Of a DNA stretch of 64,000 nt, positions 23,088 to 34,428 are shown piece after piece. Made by a program: the position numbers and the translations under genes. Origin of the DNA: Tethya wilhelma (Eukaryota; Porifera; Demospongiae; Tethyida; Tethyidae). Within the stretch, counting starts at the first letter, position 1. The number at the start of each line of letters is the position of its first letter. Location: the NCBI GenBank assembly GCA_964030475.1, contig CAXIPT010000002.1, positions 8,575,455-8,639,454 on the forward strand. The letters are read 5' to 3'. The notes beneath the pieces are model-generated. The model was not told where the DNA came from. It worked only from the letters and a program-made list of their open reading frames with translations, and did not search any database.

Positions 23088-23670
23088 CAGTGGAACCTCC
23101 GAATAGCGGACAAGTTGGGAGCACGACTTTTGTCCTTTATAGAGAGGTTGTCCTCTTTCAGAGGTTGACACCAGTATAGCCAAAACACCTTCACTATAAT
23201 AGTATAATTATCATACTTTCATCCAACAAGGTTTCAACATGCAGCAATGATGTATACTGTTTTTAAAAATTGTTTGTATGTCTAAATCAGATAAATGGCA
23301 TTGTACTACTTATAGTAATCACTCTTAGTCTATTATGGGCTTAACTTATCTGGACAAAATGAAGAACTAACCTACTCAAAGGCTTTGAAAGCATTGCCTC
23401 AGCTTGCTGCGCGCGCTGCTGGATGAAATTTTGTCATAATATTTAATGCTAAGGGGTGTGGTTTCCTGTTTGTCCGTTATTTAGAGATAGAAATTGTACT
23501 AAGTTGGCCGTTTGGACCAGATGAACTGTCCGTTATCCGGAATAGAGAGGGTCCGCTCTCAGAGGTTAGTTTGTATTAGTAGCTATATGAACATGAGTCC
23601 GTGCCAAAGATTTTGTCCGTTATATAGAGTTGTCCGTTGCTGGGAGTGTCCGTTATGGGAGGTTCCACTG
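23088..23670. mobile_element. pogo/Tigger-like non-autonomous element, 583 bp, TA target duplication
   Basis: The left end CAGTGGAACCTCC and right end GGAGGTTCCACTG are perfect inverted repeats, flanked on both sides by TA. Variants of TTGTCCGTTAT recur as sub-terminal repeats. There is no transposase frame. The ends and TA duplication are typical of pogo-type Tc1/mariner elements. Confidence 0.85.
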
Positions 23671-24054
23671 TAGTTAGCCAGCTAGACTGTTTTATGGAGA
23701 GCATAAACTAAAGCCTCTATCAACCCCCTCTCACACACATACACATGCATTTATGCAGCAGGAATAAAGACCATAACAAAGGTTCTACTGAGGAACGAGA
23801 CTGGATATTATATCAATCATTGTTTGTGTTCTTACATAACTGATTCAGAAGTTCCTGTTTGTCTAAGCTGCACATAAAGGAGCCCATTTCACCAACTGCA
23901 TGAAGAAAACTCAGCAAAAGCAATCGTCCCAACCACTGTCACACCATCATTGATGAAGTGAACACCACAAAACCGCTCATCTTGTTCTATTAATGTGAAT
24001 TAGCAAAACAATATTGAAATTGAGCATACATTACACCCCTACCTCATTACAGTA

Positions 24055-27000
24055 CAGTGATACACCAATGCGAATGGGTCATTAATAACAGTCCTCACAC
24101 CCTCAGTGAAAAAAGCCATGACACAAAGGATGTAGGGACGATTGAAATGACCACGAAGAAGAGAACCTGAATGTTATTATGGTGACACATTAGGATGGTG
24201 TATATGTAGATTTATCACATACTCACAGTCTTGTTGGGGGTGGCGGAGAGCACAGTGCATTGATCGGACTGGTCTATTGGTATCAATTTCAGCAATGATG
24301 TCATTATAAACCCTCCACACGAGGACTCTTGTTGATGAACCAGACTTGAAACTCCTCTGAGGATATAATTTTTTTTGCTAGATTTTTACTGATCATAGTA
24401 AAAATTTCAAAAAAATTAGTAGTGTAGGAATGGGCAGTGCAGTAAATTTAAAAGTATTGGAACAAGGCGTGTCTCAATTTCGGCACATTTTGATCCCTTG
24501 TAAGGATCCTATAATGCAATGACCAGTACAATAGTGCCATAGCTTATTACTATAATTAATTAGTCATGTGCCGAAATTGAGACACGCCTTGTTCCAATAC
24601 TTTTTACTGCACTGCCCATTCCTACACTACTAATTTTTTTGAAATTATTACTACTTGTTCATTCACTTTTTTCAACACTACAGTGGGGAGACTACCAGAG
24701 ACTGATTAGTCTATACAAAAAGCTTGAGTAGTAGACCCTCATGCACTTCATAATGCTGGAAGAGGCTAATCAGTAATGCGCATGCGCATAATAATGCCAC
24801 GTGGATAATGACTCTACCTTCAAAGATGGCTGAATTGTAGTACATGAATTTATACACTAAGTTTCAAAGCTTTCTACTAGTTTTTGTTTAGGCTTATTTG
24901 TGATGAAAACGAGTATCAAGGAATGTATAGTACCTATGAAAAGAACTAACTTTGTGCTGTCAAAGTTGGCTCAACACATTCTGGTTCTCTGGAAATCCTT
25001 TTCAAGTAAGTCAGTTAGGAAGTAAGTACGTATACGTTAGCAGAACAAAAATGGCACTATAATGGCTTCCCACTAGCGCTCTCTACGAGTGCCGAGGAAA
25101 GTTTTTGTGAGTTTTAGGCGAGCAAGTTTGAAGGTTTAATTTTGTTTTGCTAGATTTTTATGATCATATAAACATTTTGTATTGTGTCTATGGGACAGCC
25201 GGCCCATTCCTACTATACGTACTACCGTACGTATGATATTTAAACATTTTGCGACTAATGTTGGAAGTCTGTCAACTTTTTGCTCACAATCACCACCTGA
25301 TCTTCAACTCTGACAAGACCCAACTAGTCAAATTTTATAAATCTGCTGACCACCTCTCTCCTGTGTTCCATTTTTTGGGTAAATGTTTATCTGTTCACAA
25401 ATCTGCTTCCCATCTTGGTCACATTCTTACTTTCAACCTCTCTGATGACGATGATATTGTTGCTATTACCAAGGATATGTGCCGTAAAGCCAACTGTGTA
25501 CTGCACCTGTTTTCCTGCTGCGATCCGGTAGCCAAGACCCATCTATTTTCCAGCTTCTGCTTATCCTTGTATGGTTCGTCACTTTGGAATCTCTCTTCTC
25601 CTAAACTGAAATACCTCGAAGTTTCTTTTAACAACATTCTTAGGAAGATATGGTCTCTACCTCGTCATTGCCATACTGGTATCCTGCACTCAGTTGCTAG
25701 TTTGCAGAGCTGCTACAATCTGGTTCTTGCCCGTTCTAGAAGCCTACTGACCTCTGCTTTACAGCACACTTCTTTCATTCATGATCTCTTCTTGCAAAGC
25801 TCTCGATGCCCTAACAACTCTCTTGGTTTTAATATCCTCCATGGCACTAAATATGTTAAGAAGTATTCTGCTGGTGATTTGCTGTGTGCAGACTTCATAT
25901 GTACTGCAAGGATAAACCGTTCAATTATTATTAATAATAGACACCTAGACGATGAGATTTACTTTATGTGTACTGCATAACATTTCTGTTAATGTTAGCT
26001 ACTATTACTTACTTAATCTTATAACTTTATGCTTATTATGTACCCTGTTTGTTCCTATTGCTCCTGTTTTGGAGTGCTATTATTACAATTACAATTACAA
26101 TTGTATCTATGAGACATTCGGCCCATTCCTACTGTAGTACAAGTAGCAAAAATTTCAAAAAAATAAGTAGTGTAGGAATGGGCAGTGAATGGGCAGTGCG
26201 GTAAAAAGTATTGGAACAAGGAATGTCTCAATTTCGGCACATGACTACTTCATTTTTATGCTTGATCCCTCACATGGATCCTCAGTATCATAAATGCAAT
26301 GATAATTAATTATTATGTACAGTCATAGTACGTATACCATAGCTTATTATTGCATTGGTTTAAATTCCCACTAATCAGTTAACTAAGCAGTGGAGTAAAC
26401 TTTAACAGGCAGGTAACTTAAACTGGACTGCCAGCCAAGAGTTGGTTATATAAATAAAGTAGTCATGTGCCGAAATTAAGACATTCCTTGTTCCAATACT
26501 TTTTACCGCACTGCCCATTCACTGCCCATTCCTACACTACTTATTTTTTTGAAATTTTTGCTACTTGTTCATTCACTTTTTTCAACACTACAGTGTGGAG
26601 ACTACCAGAGACTGGTTAGTCCCTACAAAAAGCTTGAGTAGCAGCTACATAATACTGGAGCAGGCTTATGCGCATGCGCATAATAATGCCACGTGGATAA
26701 TGACCTTTGAACCCTACCTACAAATGGCTACATTGAAGTACATGAATTTATACTCTCAGTTTCAAAGCTTTCTAGTTTTTGTTTAGGCTTATTTGTGATG
26801 AAAACGAGTATCAAGGAATGTACTACCTATGAAAAGGAGNGGGACACTTTGGATCTTAGATTATAGTGTGTCTTAGTAATTGGAGTCATGTCAATCTTAC
26901 CATACTAACAATGCTTGGAGAGACATTTAACTACACAAATGTGAGCACGAATGAAATTGTTGTTCTAATTATAAGGACCAAATTCTAGACTTCATATTCG

Positions 27001-27302
27001 CTATTGGAGCTATAAATAGATGTCGCATTAAAATTATGATGTGCGTAGATGGTTCTTAAAATTAAATTAGAGTGTATCCATAATTAGAACATTTACGGTA
27101 GACAACTATCCTATGGCTGAAAGAAATTAGACAATTTTGTTATAGTGTAATTAAGTTAAACTTACCTCAGTAAAATTGTCGCATCATGCTTTGTAGAGAT
27201 CTGGGGTTTGTAAATCAGTTCAAAGTCATCACTAAGCTCACTAGGATTGCCAGTAATGTTGATTCTGTCTCCATTTGTCCAAGTTATGACTTCAATTAGT
27301 AC
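24055..27302 (-). CDS. fragmentary multi-exon gene of unknown function, low confidence
   Basis: Three exon-like blocks read in one direction. They are 27302-27166 (from the N, ending at a GTAAGT donor; residues VLIEVITWTNGDRINITGNP...), 24356-24227 (acceptor CTCAG, donor GTGAGT) and 24166 to about 24055 (acceptor ATTCAG). The first is open in only one frame. Two acceptor choices for the second give different continuations: one ends quickly in a hydrophobic, TM-like stretch and stop, the other runs on to VYHCTVMR. MITEs and a LINE fragment occupy the long second gap. A possible further exon lies at 23040-22901. I do not recognise the protein. The 5' part is lost at the N at 27303. Confidence 0.3.
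24398..24650. mobile_element. MITE family X, complete copy of about 253 bp
   Basis: Inverted terminal blocks of about 85 bp: AGTGTAGGAATGGGCAGTGC at the left and its reverse complement at the right, with TGTCTCAATTTCGGCACAT and its complement further inward. Copies or partial copies occur at 2316, 26142, 27304 and 30966. Confidence 0.9.
25249..26115 (+). mobile_element. LINE 3' fragment (reverse transcriptase thumb region)
   Basis: A 243-codon frame begins within a reverse transcriptase after the catalytic motif. It has NSDKTQLVKF, then SASHLGHILTFNLSDDDDI, the usual connector and C-terminal region of non-LTR elements. It ends at a stop at 25980. The 3' flank ends in short ATTACA-type repeats (about 26085-26101), as many LINE tails do. 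It is 5'-truncated, as expected for a dead copy. Confidence 0.75.
26142..26565. mobile_element. MITE family X, longer copy of about 424 bp
   Basis: It has the same inverted ends as the 24398 copy, with a tandem duplication of GAATGGGCAGTG at both ends and a longer interior. It lies at the head of a duplicated segment (see the finding on 24398-24945 versus 26142-26839). Confidence 0.85.
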
Positions 27303-27303
27303 N

Positions 27304-27362
27304 TTTTTACCGCACTGCCCATTCCTACACTACTTATTTTTTTGAAATTTTTACTACTTGTT
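27304..27362. mobile_element. MITE family X end inserted in a chitin synthase exon
   Basis: The terminal block of family X starts at the N at 27303 and abuts chitin synthase coding sequence (minus strand) directly after the codons for RNPSFT. The copy at 31836-32140 has uninterrupted coding sequence at the same place. The MITE therefore truncated this reading frame. Confidence 0.75.
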
Positions 27363-30300
27363 GTAAATGAAGGATTTCTTTGTAACTTCACTTCACTGCG
27401 TTTGACACGACCAAGATAGTGCGCAAAGGTAACAGCACGATGGCATATCATTGCAATGAACTGAACAATGATGATCAATCCATATACTGCTAGGAAGAGT
27501 AGCTGGAAACCTCATGGATCAAGACCATAATCAGCCAGCTTAGGAAAGCGAAGAGTGTAAAGTAGCACAATCCACAGGATATTCATTAGCATGATGACCA
27601 CTAGTATCGAATTACGCATTCATGAGCAATACAACGCATGCATTGTCACATTCTAGATACAATGTCATAATTATGTATTGCGCATAATAATTATAATTAT
27701 ATGTTTATACCTCTTCTTTCATGGAAGATATGTAGTGCTTGTTTGTGTATCCATGATCTTCAAAATTGGGGATATAATTCTGTACATGAATGTACACAAA
27801 TAGATGCAGTGCATGTGTTCAGATACAGTAACTATAATATTATTATTATAATTATAACTCTGAATTATTTATTATTATGTTTATTAATTATGTCTAATGT
27901 CTGGATAGGTTACAAGATTTATGGAGTATATTTAATATACCTCACATCCGTGTTCTATCAACCATGTTTTTGTATCTTCATCCATGCACTTGTAATCAAC
28001 AGTTACTATCACAGTGTCAGCTAAAGATTCAGACTCAGAAGCTATAATATTATTATGATTCAGAATAGAATACAAAATTAAGCATCACAAAAAATACATG
28101 CAATAACAGATAGTGTTTTAAATGCACATTCCATTAATAAAAGCTTGCAATTTGTAGTCTACATGTTAATGTTTTTCCTTTATTTTTTAATTTTTTTTCT
28201 TACATGATAAACGACTCCCAGTAGACAAGCCATTTGGCAATCTTATTTCCCCAATTTCAGGATCTTGTCTCTCATGTTTGTTTTCTACCCGCCAATGTTT
28301 TTCCATACAACATCGGCAACGGCAAATCACTGTCTTAATTTTCTTTCAAGCACGTTCAAACAATCCTATTAGTCCCTTGTCAGCTCCACTACTTGCCTCT
28401 CGAGTTCCCCAGCTCTGACTATCAAGATTCACAGCAGAGTAGATGAGTAGTAGAAGATATCCCGATGGTAGGGCAAGGATTTACCAAACACCATGAATGA
28501 TGTTCCACCACTCTCGTAAGTGAAAGCAAGCAGCAAGAAGATAGGTCACTACAAATCCTCCAATGTAGAGCATAGTTGTGCTTAATCCTTTTGGGAGAAC
28601 TGTTTGTGGTACAAACTCAGCATTTTTAAGGTTTTTAGCAATACGAATACTATCAAGACACATTTCTAGGTCTTTGGTATCGTTTATCTTATGTTCGAAT
28701 TTGGTGCAGTTAGGAACAGTCAATACCATTTGTGTTGGGCCAGAGTAGATATATAGTATCTACGATGCCTTTGAAGATACCAGCAAATACAATGGCCATA
28801 AGGATAGCAAAGAAAAATGAAAGTAGTTTAGCCATGTCAATCTGAGTCTCTTGGCTTGAATAGAGACATACAATTCCATAGAAGACACTTACTAGAATTA
28901 GAATGATAGTTATTGCATACGTGCCTCCCTCTGAAATATTGTATGCCGATTACAATCCAGATGTTATCACAAGAATGACTGTGGCGGGTGATATAGCTGT
29001 GGAAAATATCAAGAGGGCTTGGAAAAAGATGAAGAGGATTGAAATTGAATTGTTGTGTTTTGTGATTGTACCAGCTTCCGAGATCAAGGTTGTCAGATTG
29101 GCGATTGTTGAAGGAATCCATCGTCGTCGTTGTTTGAAAAACTCACCGAAATCTTCAGGACAATAGGTATGATCATTTGAGATTGCACAGTAGTCCAGTC
29201 GCCATCCTTTCTTGATGAGCAGAGTACACAGCCAGCGATCCTCTCCCATGTCCTTCATGAGAAACTCACTTGCACTTGTCACCTCAGATGAATATTCCTC
29301 CAGAACCTGTTTCAGAGCCTTGCACCTGAAAACACTGAAGCAGCCAGGAGAACAGAGCACACAGCCCAAAACGTGTTCAGCTGGTTTTTGAAACCAATGT
29401 CCAATGGCATAGTCAAAGATTTGGTACCAATAAACGGGACCCTCTCCTTTTGGATGTGTACGAGCACAAACAGCAGCAACATTATCATTGGAGGCAAGCA
29501 TGTCAAGAAGAACAACTGTTGATTTGGCAGTAAAGTCAATATCAGCATCAGTTGTAAGAATGAAAGTGCTCTCTTCATTTAATTTATCTGTTTTAATTCT
29601 GTTTTGCACATAGTTCATGTACATGACCTGGCTCCATCGTTTCTTTGGTTTTACTTTCATTTTGTCTTTAAAGTGAATCACAAAAGGCATTTTATTTTGA
29701 ATCTCTTCTAAATTCCATGAAAAACGGTAACCATATGGAGTTTTTTCTTTTATACATTCCTGTAATTTCACATTCAATGTCTCCTCCAGTAGGGAAATGA
29801 GCTGAAGACCGTATTTCTGTAACTGGGTACCAACGATTGCTCCATCAAAGAAAATATGAGCTTCAAACTGGTCTTGACCTTTTTGTTTTTCAGCATGTTT
29901 TGCCACTCTACGAATAGATCTCAACATTTGTCTCATTTCAGTAGCATTCTCATGATACATTGTAGAGCATATGAAAATGTTCCGATGCTGCCTGCGCCTG
30001 CGTCTTGGTCTACTTTGCAAACTGTCACTCTTGTTTTTCTGTCGGTTCAAAATCATTTGCTGTTCCAAAAATATTCCATCATAGTGAGGAGTTAGGAACA
30101 TCTCTTGGTCACTTGCGAGTATAACATTCTCTTTTGCATACAAGAAATACCCTACTGCAAGGAACTGGCCAATCCACAAGAGGGATACAATGATGGGGGC
30201 TATTGGGTATAGAGTGTGGTAGTTGCTGACATCAGGTATAAAAGCTGGGAAAAGGTTCTTGTGGACAAGATTTGTCCTAGTGTCAATCACGGTAGTACCA

Positions 30301-30890
30301 CATAATTGTTATAGGAGTGGAAAATGAATTAGTGATGAAGCAAAGCTCATACGACTCAATGTCATAGTGCATGCAGTCCAAGCTATGATGTAACCAAAAA
30401 AGGTCGACACGATTTGTATAATTGTTTCTGGTAGGGTGTCCCCACTGAATGAGATGTGGCATTTAGAGTCAAGACACCATGCATGGGTCTATCTTGTGGG
30501 TTGAGGCAAAATGAAAGATGATGTACGAGACAAAGGGATAGAGGATGATCCTTGTACTTGAGTTGATCAAACCTAATTATTCATCCAATAATGACAAACA
30601 TACACAAAATAATATTATTTATCAACAATTATTGATATTGTATTAATTGAAAACTAAAGACTCAGATAATGGACCAGACGGTATCATGATAAACTTACTT
30701 GATTTGTATCTTGCTGTTTGTCTATCATCCTTAATAGTGTGTGTAGAGGTCGGCTTTGCAATAAATTCCTGCACCTTGTTACTCCAAATAGCCAACATTA
30801 TCAAGAGAACTAAGGGAATACCCACCATGGGCTGAACAGGGTAATTATCAGCTTTTGATATCAACAGACCTCTCAACCTGAAATTGTAGC
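27361..30890 (-). pseudogene. chitin synthase pseudogene with partial SAM region
   Basis: The order on the minus strand is: an N-terminal exon with a TM helix (about 30885-30696); a broken exon (about 30580-30300) with a frameshift and an in-frame stop near 30316; an intact 446-codon catalytic block (30290-28950) with TDAD, SPGCFS, GEDRW and QRRRW; then the C-terminal TM region. That region carries stops near 28949, 28488 and 28347 and a frameshift near 28744. Exons 28041-27941 and 27779-27711 encode the start of a SAM domain. A jump to the last TM exon (27618-27363) skips the second SAM region and linker. Family-2 chitin synthases make chitin at membranes. The conserved catalytic block with a decayed C-terminus argues for recent inactivation. 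Confidence 0.8.
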
Positions 30891-30965
30891 TTGGAGTGAG
30901 ACTGACACTATCTTCACATGCGTTGGACCGAAACTAGCTCACTTCACATACATGTGCATGATGTN

Positions 30966-31306
30966 ATGGTCTCAATTTTGGCACATGACTACTTCATTTT
31001 TATGCCCAACTCTTGGCTGGCAGTCAAGTTTAAGTTATAATACCTGTCTGTTATAGTTTACTCCATTGTTTCAGTAGCCAACTGATTAGCTATAGTACTG
31101 AGAAATTGAACTAATGCAATAATCATACGGTACTATTGTACAGATCATCGTAATTAACACGACACTAAAAATCCATATAATTATAAAGGGATCAAAAATA
31201 AAAATGAAGTAGTCATGTGCCGAAATTGAGACATGCCTTGTTCCAAAACTTTTTACGGCACTGCCCATTCCTACACTACTTATTTTTTTGAAATTTTTAC
31301 TATACT
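30966..31306. mobile_element. MITE family X, copy starting at an N
   Basis: The inner part of the left terminal repeat (TCTCAATTTTGGCACATGAC) begins just after the N at 30965. The right terminal repeat is complete at about 31205-31306. It lies in the intron immediately before the SAM exon at 31318. Confidence 0.8.
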
Positions 31307-31317
31307 TGTAATTATAG

Positions 31318-32140
31318 GGATCAGTTAAAGAGTGGTTGGCTGCTCTTGAAATGGATGAATATACAGATCTCTTTCATGCTGAGGGATATGAAACTGCTGA
31401 TGATATGGAAAATCTAAAAACACTCACAGAGCAAGAGTTCAGAGATATGGGAATAGAAAAGAGAGGTGGGTAGTATGTTAATTGTATGTCAAGTTACCAT
31501 TATAATAATTACATGTTAACTCTTGACAATCAAAGCCCACCTACAACGACTAGAAAATACATTAAATCAACTACTCAAACCCACTCTAAGTAAGTAATAT
31601 TAAAATAATACTACAATTAAGGGACTTGTACGTGTGATCATCCATTACATATTCAACTTTCCTATAATTTATAGTCCAGCAAAAGATCCGTTACACAAAA
31701 GGAATTGTTGAAAATTTACCAGAAACAAGTTTGAATAGTGAAACAGAAGAAGGAAAATTCTGGAAAGATCTAATTAGCAAAAAACTGAAACCAATATCTG
31801 CTCGCTTCACTCAAATTGAAGATATTGTCAATCTTTGCGTAATTCAATACTAGTGGTCATCATGCTAATGAATATCCTGTGGATTGTGCTACTTTACACT
31901 CTTCGCTTTCCTAAGCTGGCTGATTATGGTCTTGATCCACGAGGTTTCCAGCTACTCTTCCTAGCAGTATATGGATTGATCATCATTGTTCAGTTCATTG
32001 CAATGATATGCCATCGTGCTGTTACCTTTGCGCACTATCTTGGTCGTGTCAAACGCAGTGAAGTGAAGTTACAAAGAAATCCTTCATTTACAATAATTGA
32101 AGAAAGTACAAGTCAACAAAGTTTTGAAACTCCATTTTGA
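31318..32140 (+). pseudogene. chitin synthase 3' fragment with SAM domain, frameshifted
   Basis: Exons 31318-31465, 31536-31589 and 31675-32140 have good GT-AG junctions. The first two encode a SAM domain (VKEWLAALEMDEYTDLF, ending HLQRLENTLNQLL). The third encodes a pre-membrane helix (FWKDLISKKL...), then the last TM helices and a cytoplasmic tail ending SFETPF and a stop. A two-base frame change near 31836 separates the two parts of exon three, so the copy is probably dead unless it is a sequence error. The upstream catalytic exons are missing from this strand. It ends about 475 bp before the module preceding gene B. Confidence 0.75.
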
Positions 32141-32615
32141 TAGCTTATTCCACGTACTGTCTACAATTGCCAATGCGACCTATCCCATGCATGGCATTAA
32201 TTTTAATAAGTTCTATGTTTATACTTATTGTTACAGCATAATTTTATATTATTAATAGTATTTTGTTTTTGTAAGTTGTGATCTCAGTATAGACTGCTTG
32301 CACATGGCCAGGTAATGTATTTGTGTTGTGTTTATTGTATTAATTTTCACAATTGGCAAAAAAAATGTGACTTAAAATTAATGCTAAAGTATACTTGAGT
32401 GAATCAATTTATAACATGCATTATGTTAACAAAATCAATATGTATCACGGTAATGCTATGCATGTACAAACAGCTAGGTGCCTTATGCATAATAGACCTG
32501 TAAGCTAAGCAGAAACTTATAGTCTATAATGTTATAATCAGTGATTATGCATCCTTTTAATTCTAAGAAGTAAAGACCTATAGTTTATTCAATTCTGACA
32601 AACTGGTTTAATGAA
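32141..32615. other. intergenic, no gene seen
   Basis: AT-rich sequence between the chitin synthase fragment and the gene B upstream module. I recognise nothing in it. Confidence 0.5.
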
Positions 32616-34428
32616 ACTTCCAAGAAACACAATGCTGAAACAATATTCATACTTCAAAGGGTGGTACATGTACCACCCTTTTATGTAAAGTATGAATATT
32701 GCCTTTGAATTTAGGGAGTACAGTATATAGTGACTTAGTTAACTCAGATATAATATCTGAGTTAGCTAAGTCATTATTGCACTCCCTGAATTCAGCGCTA
32801 TGGGTGGTAACAAATAATAGTTATTCGTCTAGACATTATAATTTTGATTTTGATATTCATAATACAAACTGTAACCAACTGTCAACACCTCCTGCAGAGA
32901 GTTCGAAGAACTCACAAATACAGGTAACAATGATTGTAATAATGAAAATCATAAATGGCTAGCTATATGGAACAGCAATAATAATAGCCACTCAGCTTGA
33001 ATTCAAATTTAAACTTTAAAGATTAGTATAATCGTGACTATGGTTGTATAATTATATGGTTGCATATTAGTACTTATACACTGTAGCTATTAGGCCTCAA
33101 CTACAATTACTTTCAGTCGTCATACTATATGATTAAGTTGTGTGCAGTAATTAAGTTTCACCAAATTTTTGGAACCATGCAACTATAATACAGGTCAGCT
33201 ATCTGGAATAAGCATTTGCTATAAAAACTGATGGCAGTAGATGTATAGTTCAAAATAAGTAATTGACCAAAATAACAAAAAATAATTATTATCAATGGTT
33301 TACCAATCACGATGCATGATACCATGCATAGTTCTACCAATAGCTATGCAACACACGTTTAATTATGTGAAAACCAGGCATACGTGGATCGACTATTATA
33401 CAATTATTCTGTGCAATTAGTATTGCAGGACTTGAATGTGTATACAAAACTAATATGTTTGAAACCCACACAAACTTTAATTTAGGCGTGTGTATAACTG
33501 CTATCCTATGTACTTCAACAATGTCATGATAGGTCTCAATTATTAAGTATAAACCTTAAGCGGCATACGTATATAATAACATTAATTTTGTGCACCTGTA
33601 AGTATCATGAATAATAATTGTTGTACTATAATGTTTCTGGAACCATGCAGGTGTTATCTGGAAACATTGATCAAAACAATAGTCATAACTCAATAATGAT
33701 TCACTATGACACCATGTTTGTACCACCCACTTTGATGTAACAATGTATAAAATTAATTACTATTATGTGAAGACTATGCCAGCCTTCCTGCAAGACTATA
33801 AAAGACACACATGCTCAATTTTTTACCAGTCCTTTATCTTCAAGTTTGAAATATTAATTTTTGTGCATATACTGTGTTTTGATTGTTTTGCAGGATCCTA
33901 TTGGAGAGTAATTTCCACCATAAACTGTCACAGTGGAAGTCATAAGAATTAAATTTGAAAACTTACAGGTATAGAAATTACCGTATTTAAAAGTAGTTGA
34001 TATTAATCTAAATAGCTATATCTATTAGTTAATCATTAGTAGAGTGTGTGTTTTTATGAAAATATAATTTATTTGCATGAATAATTATAGCTATACACTG
34101 TATTATAATAAATCACCTGTAAATTATTAAAAATGCCCATTCTGAAAAATTCAGTGTATAGCATGTATACTAAATTTATTATATCATTGCATATTGTACA
34201 CAAATCTATAGAAATTGAAAGACTGTGAAATTTCCCCACATTTACGTAAATTGTCAAGTGCACTGTGACTGAAATAACAGTCAGCTATAGTTGAACGTAT
34301 AATATAATATTATATTCAATAATTTTGCTGCAAAGACAGTATACAAATTCGATCACATTTTTTTCACACAAAGTGTGTGATATAGCCATTGCCTGCAGCT
34401 GGCACTGCAACTATAGAGGCAATCGAAA
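32616..34428 (+). promoter_or_regulatory. duplicated 5' module upstream of gene B
   Basis: It matches the modules before genes A and E in order: TTCCAAGAAACA...CAATATTCATACTT, GTCTAGACATTATAATT, ACACCTCCTGCAGAGA, CAGGTGTTATCTGG and TTGCAG|GATCC. A candidate 5' UTR exon lies at 33894-33968 (TTTTGCAG before, CTTACAG|GTATAG after). CACAAAGTGTGTG is at 34367, 62 bp before the start codon. Confidence 0.65.
32642..32793. repeat. two adjacent hairpin-forming palindromes
   Basis: Bases 32642-32700 form a near-perfect palindrome (arms AATATTCATACTT/AAAGTATGAATATT around GGGTGGTACATGTACCACCC). Bases 32707-32793 form a second one (GAATTTAGGGAGT ... CACTCCCTGAATTC around CTCAGATATAATATCTGAG). Both are in the gene B module. 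The equivalent sequence before E keeps only parts of the first. Confidence 0.85.

Noticed and set aside
22901..24000. Extra exons downstream of the unknown minus-strand gene (22901-23040 and about 23890-23990)
   Set aside because: Splice phases do not join cleanly to the better-supported exons and no family is recognisable, so they are mentioned only as possibilities.
28347..30316. Stop codon reassignment or editing to explain in-frame stops in chitin synthase
   Set aside because: Neighbouring genes use all three stops normally, and the stops differ between copies and come with frameshifts, so ordinary decay explains them.
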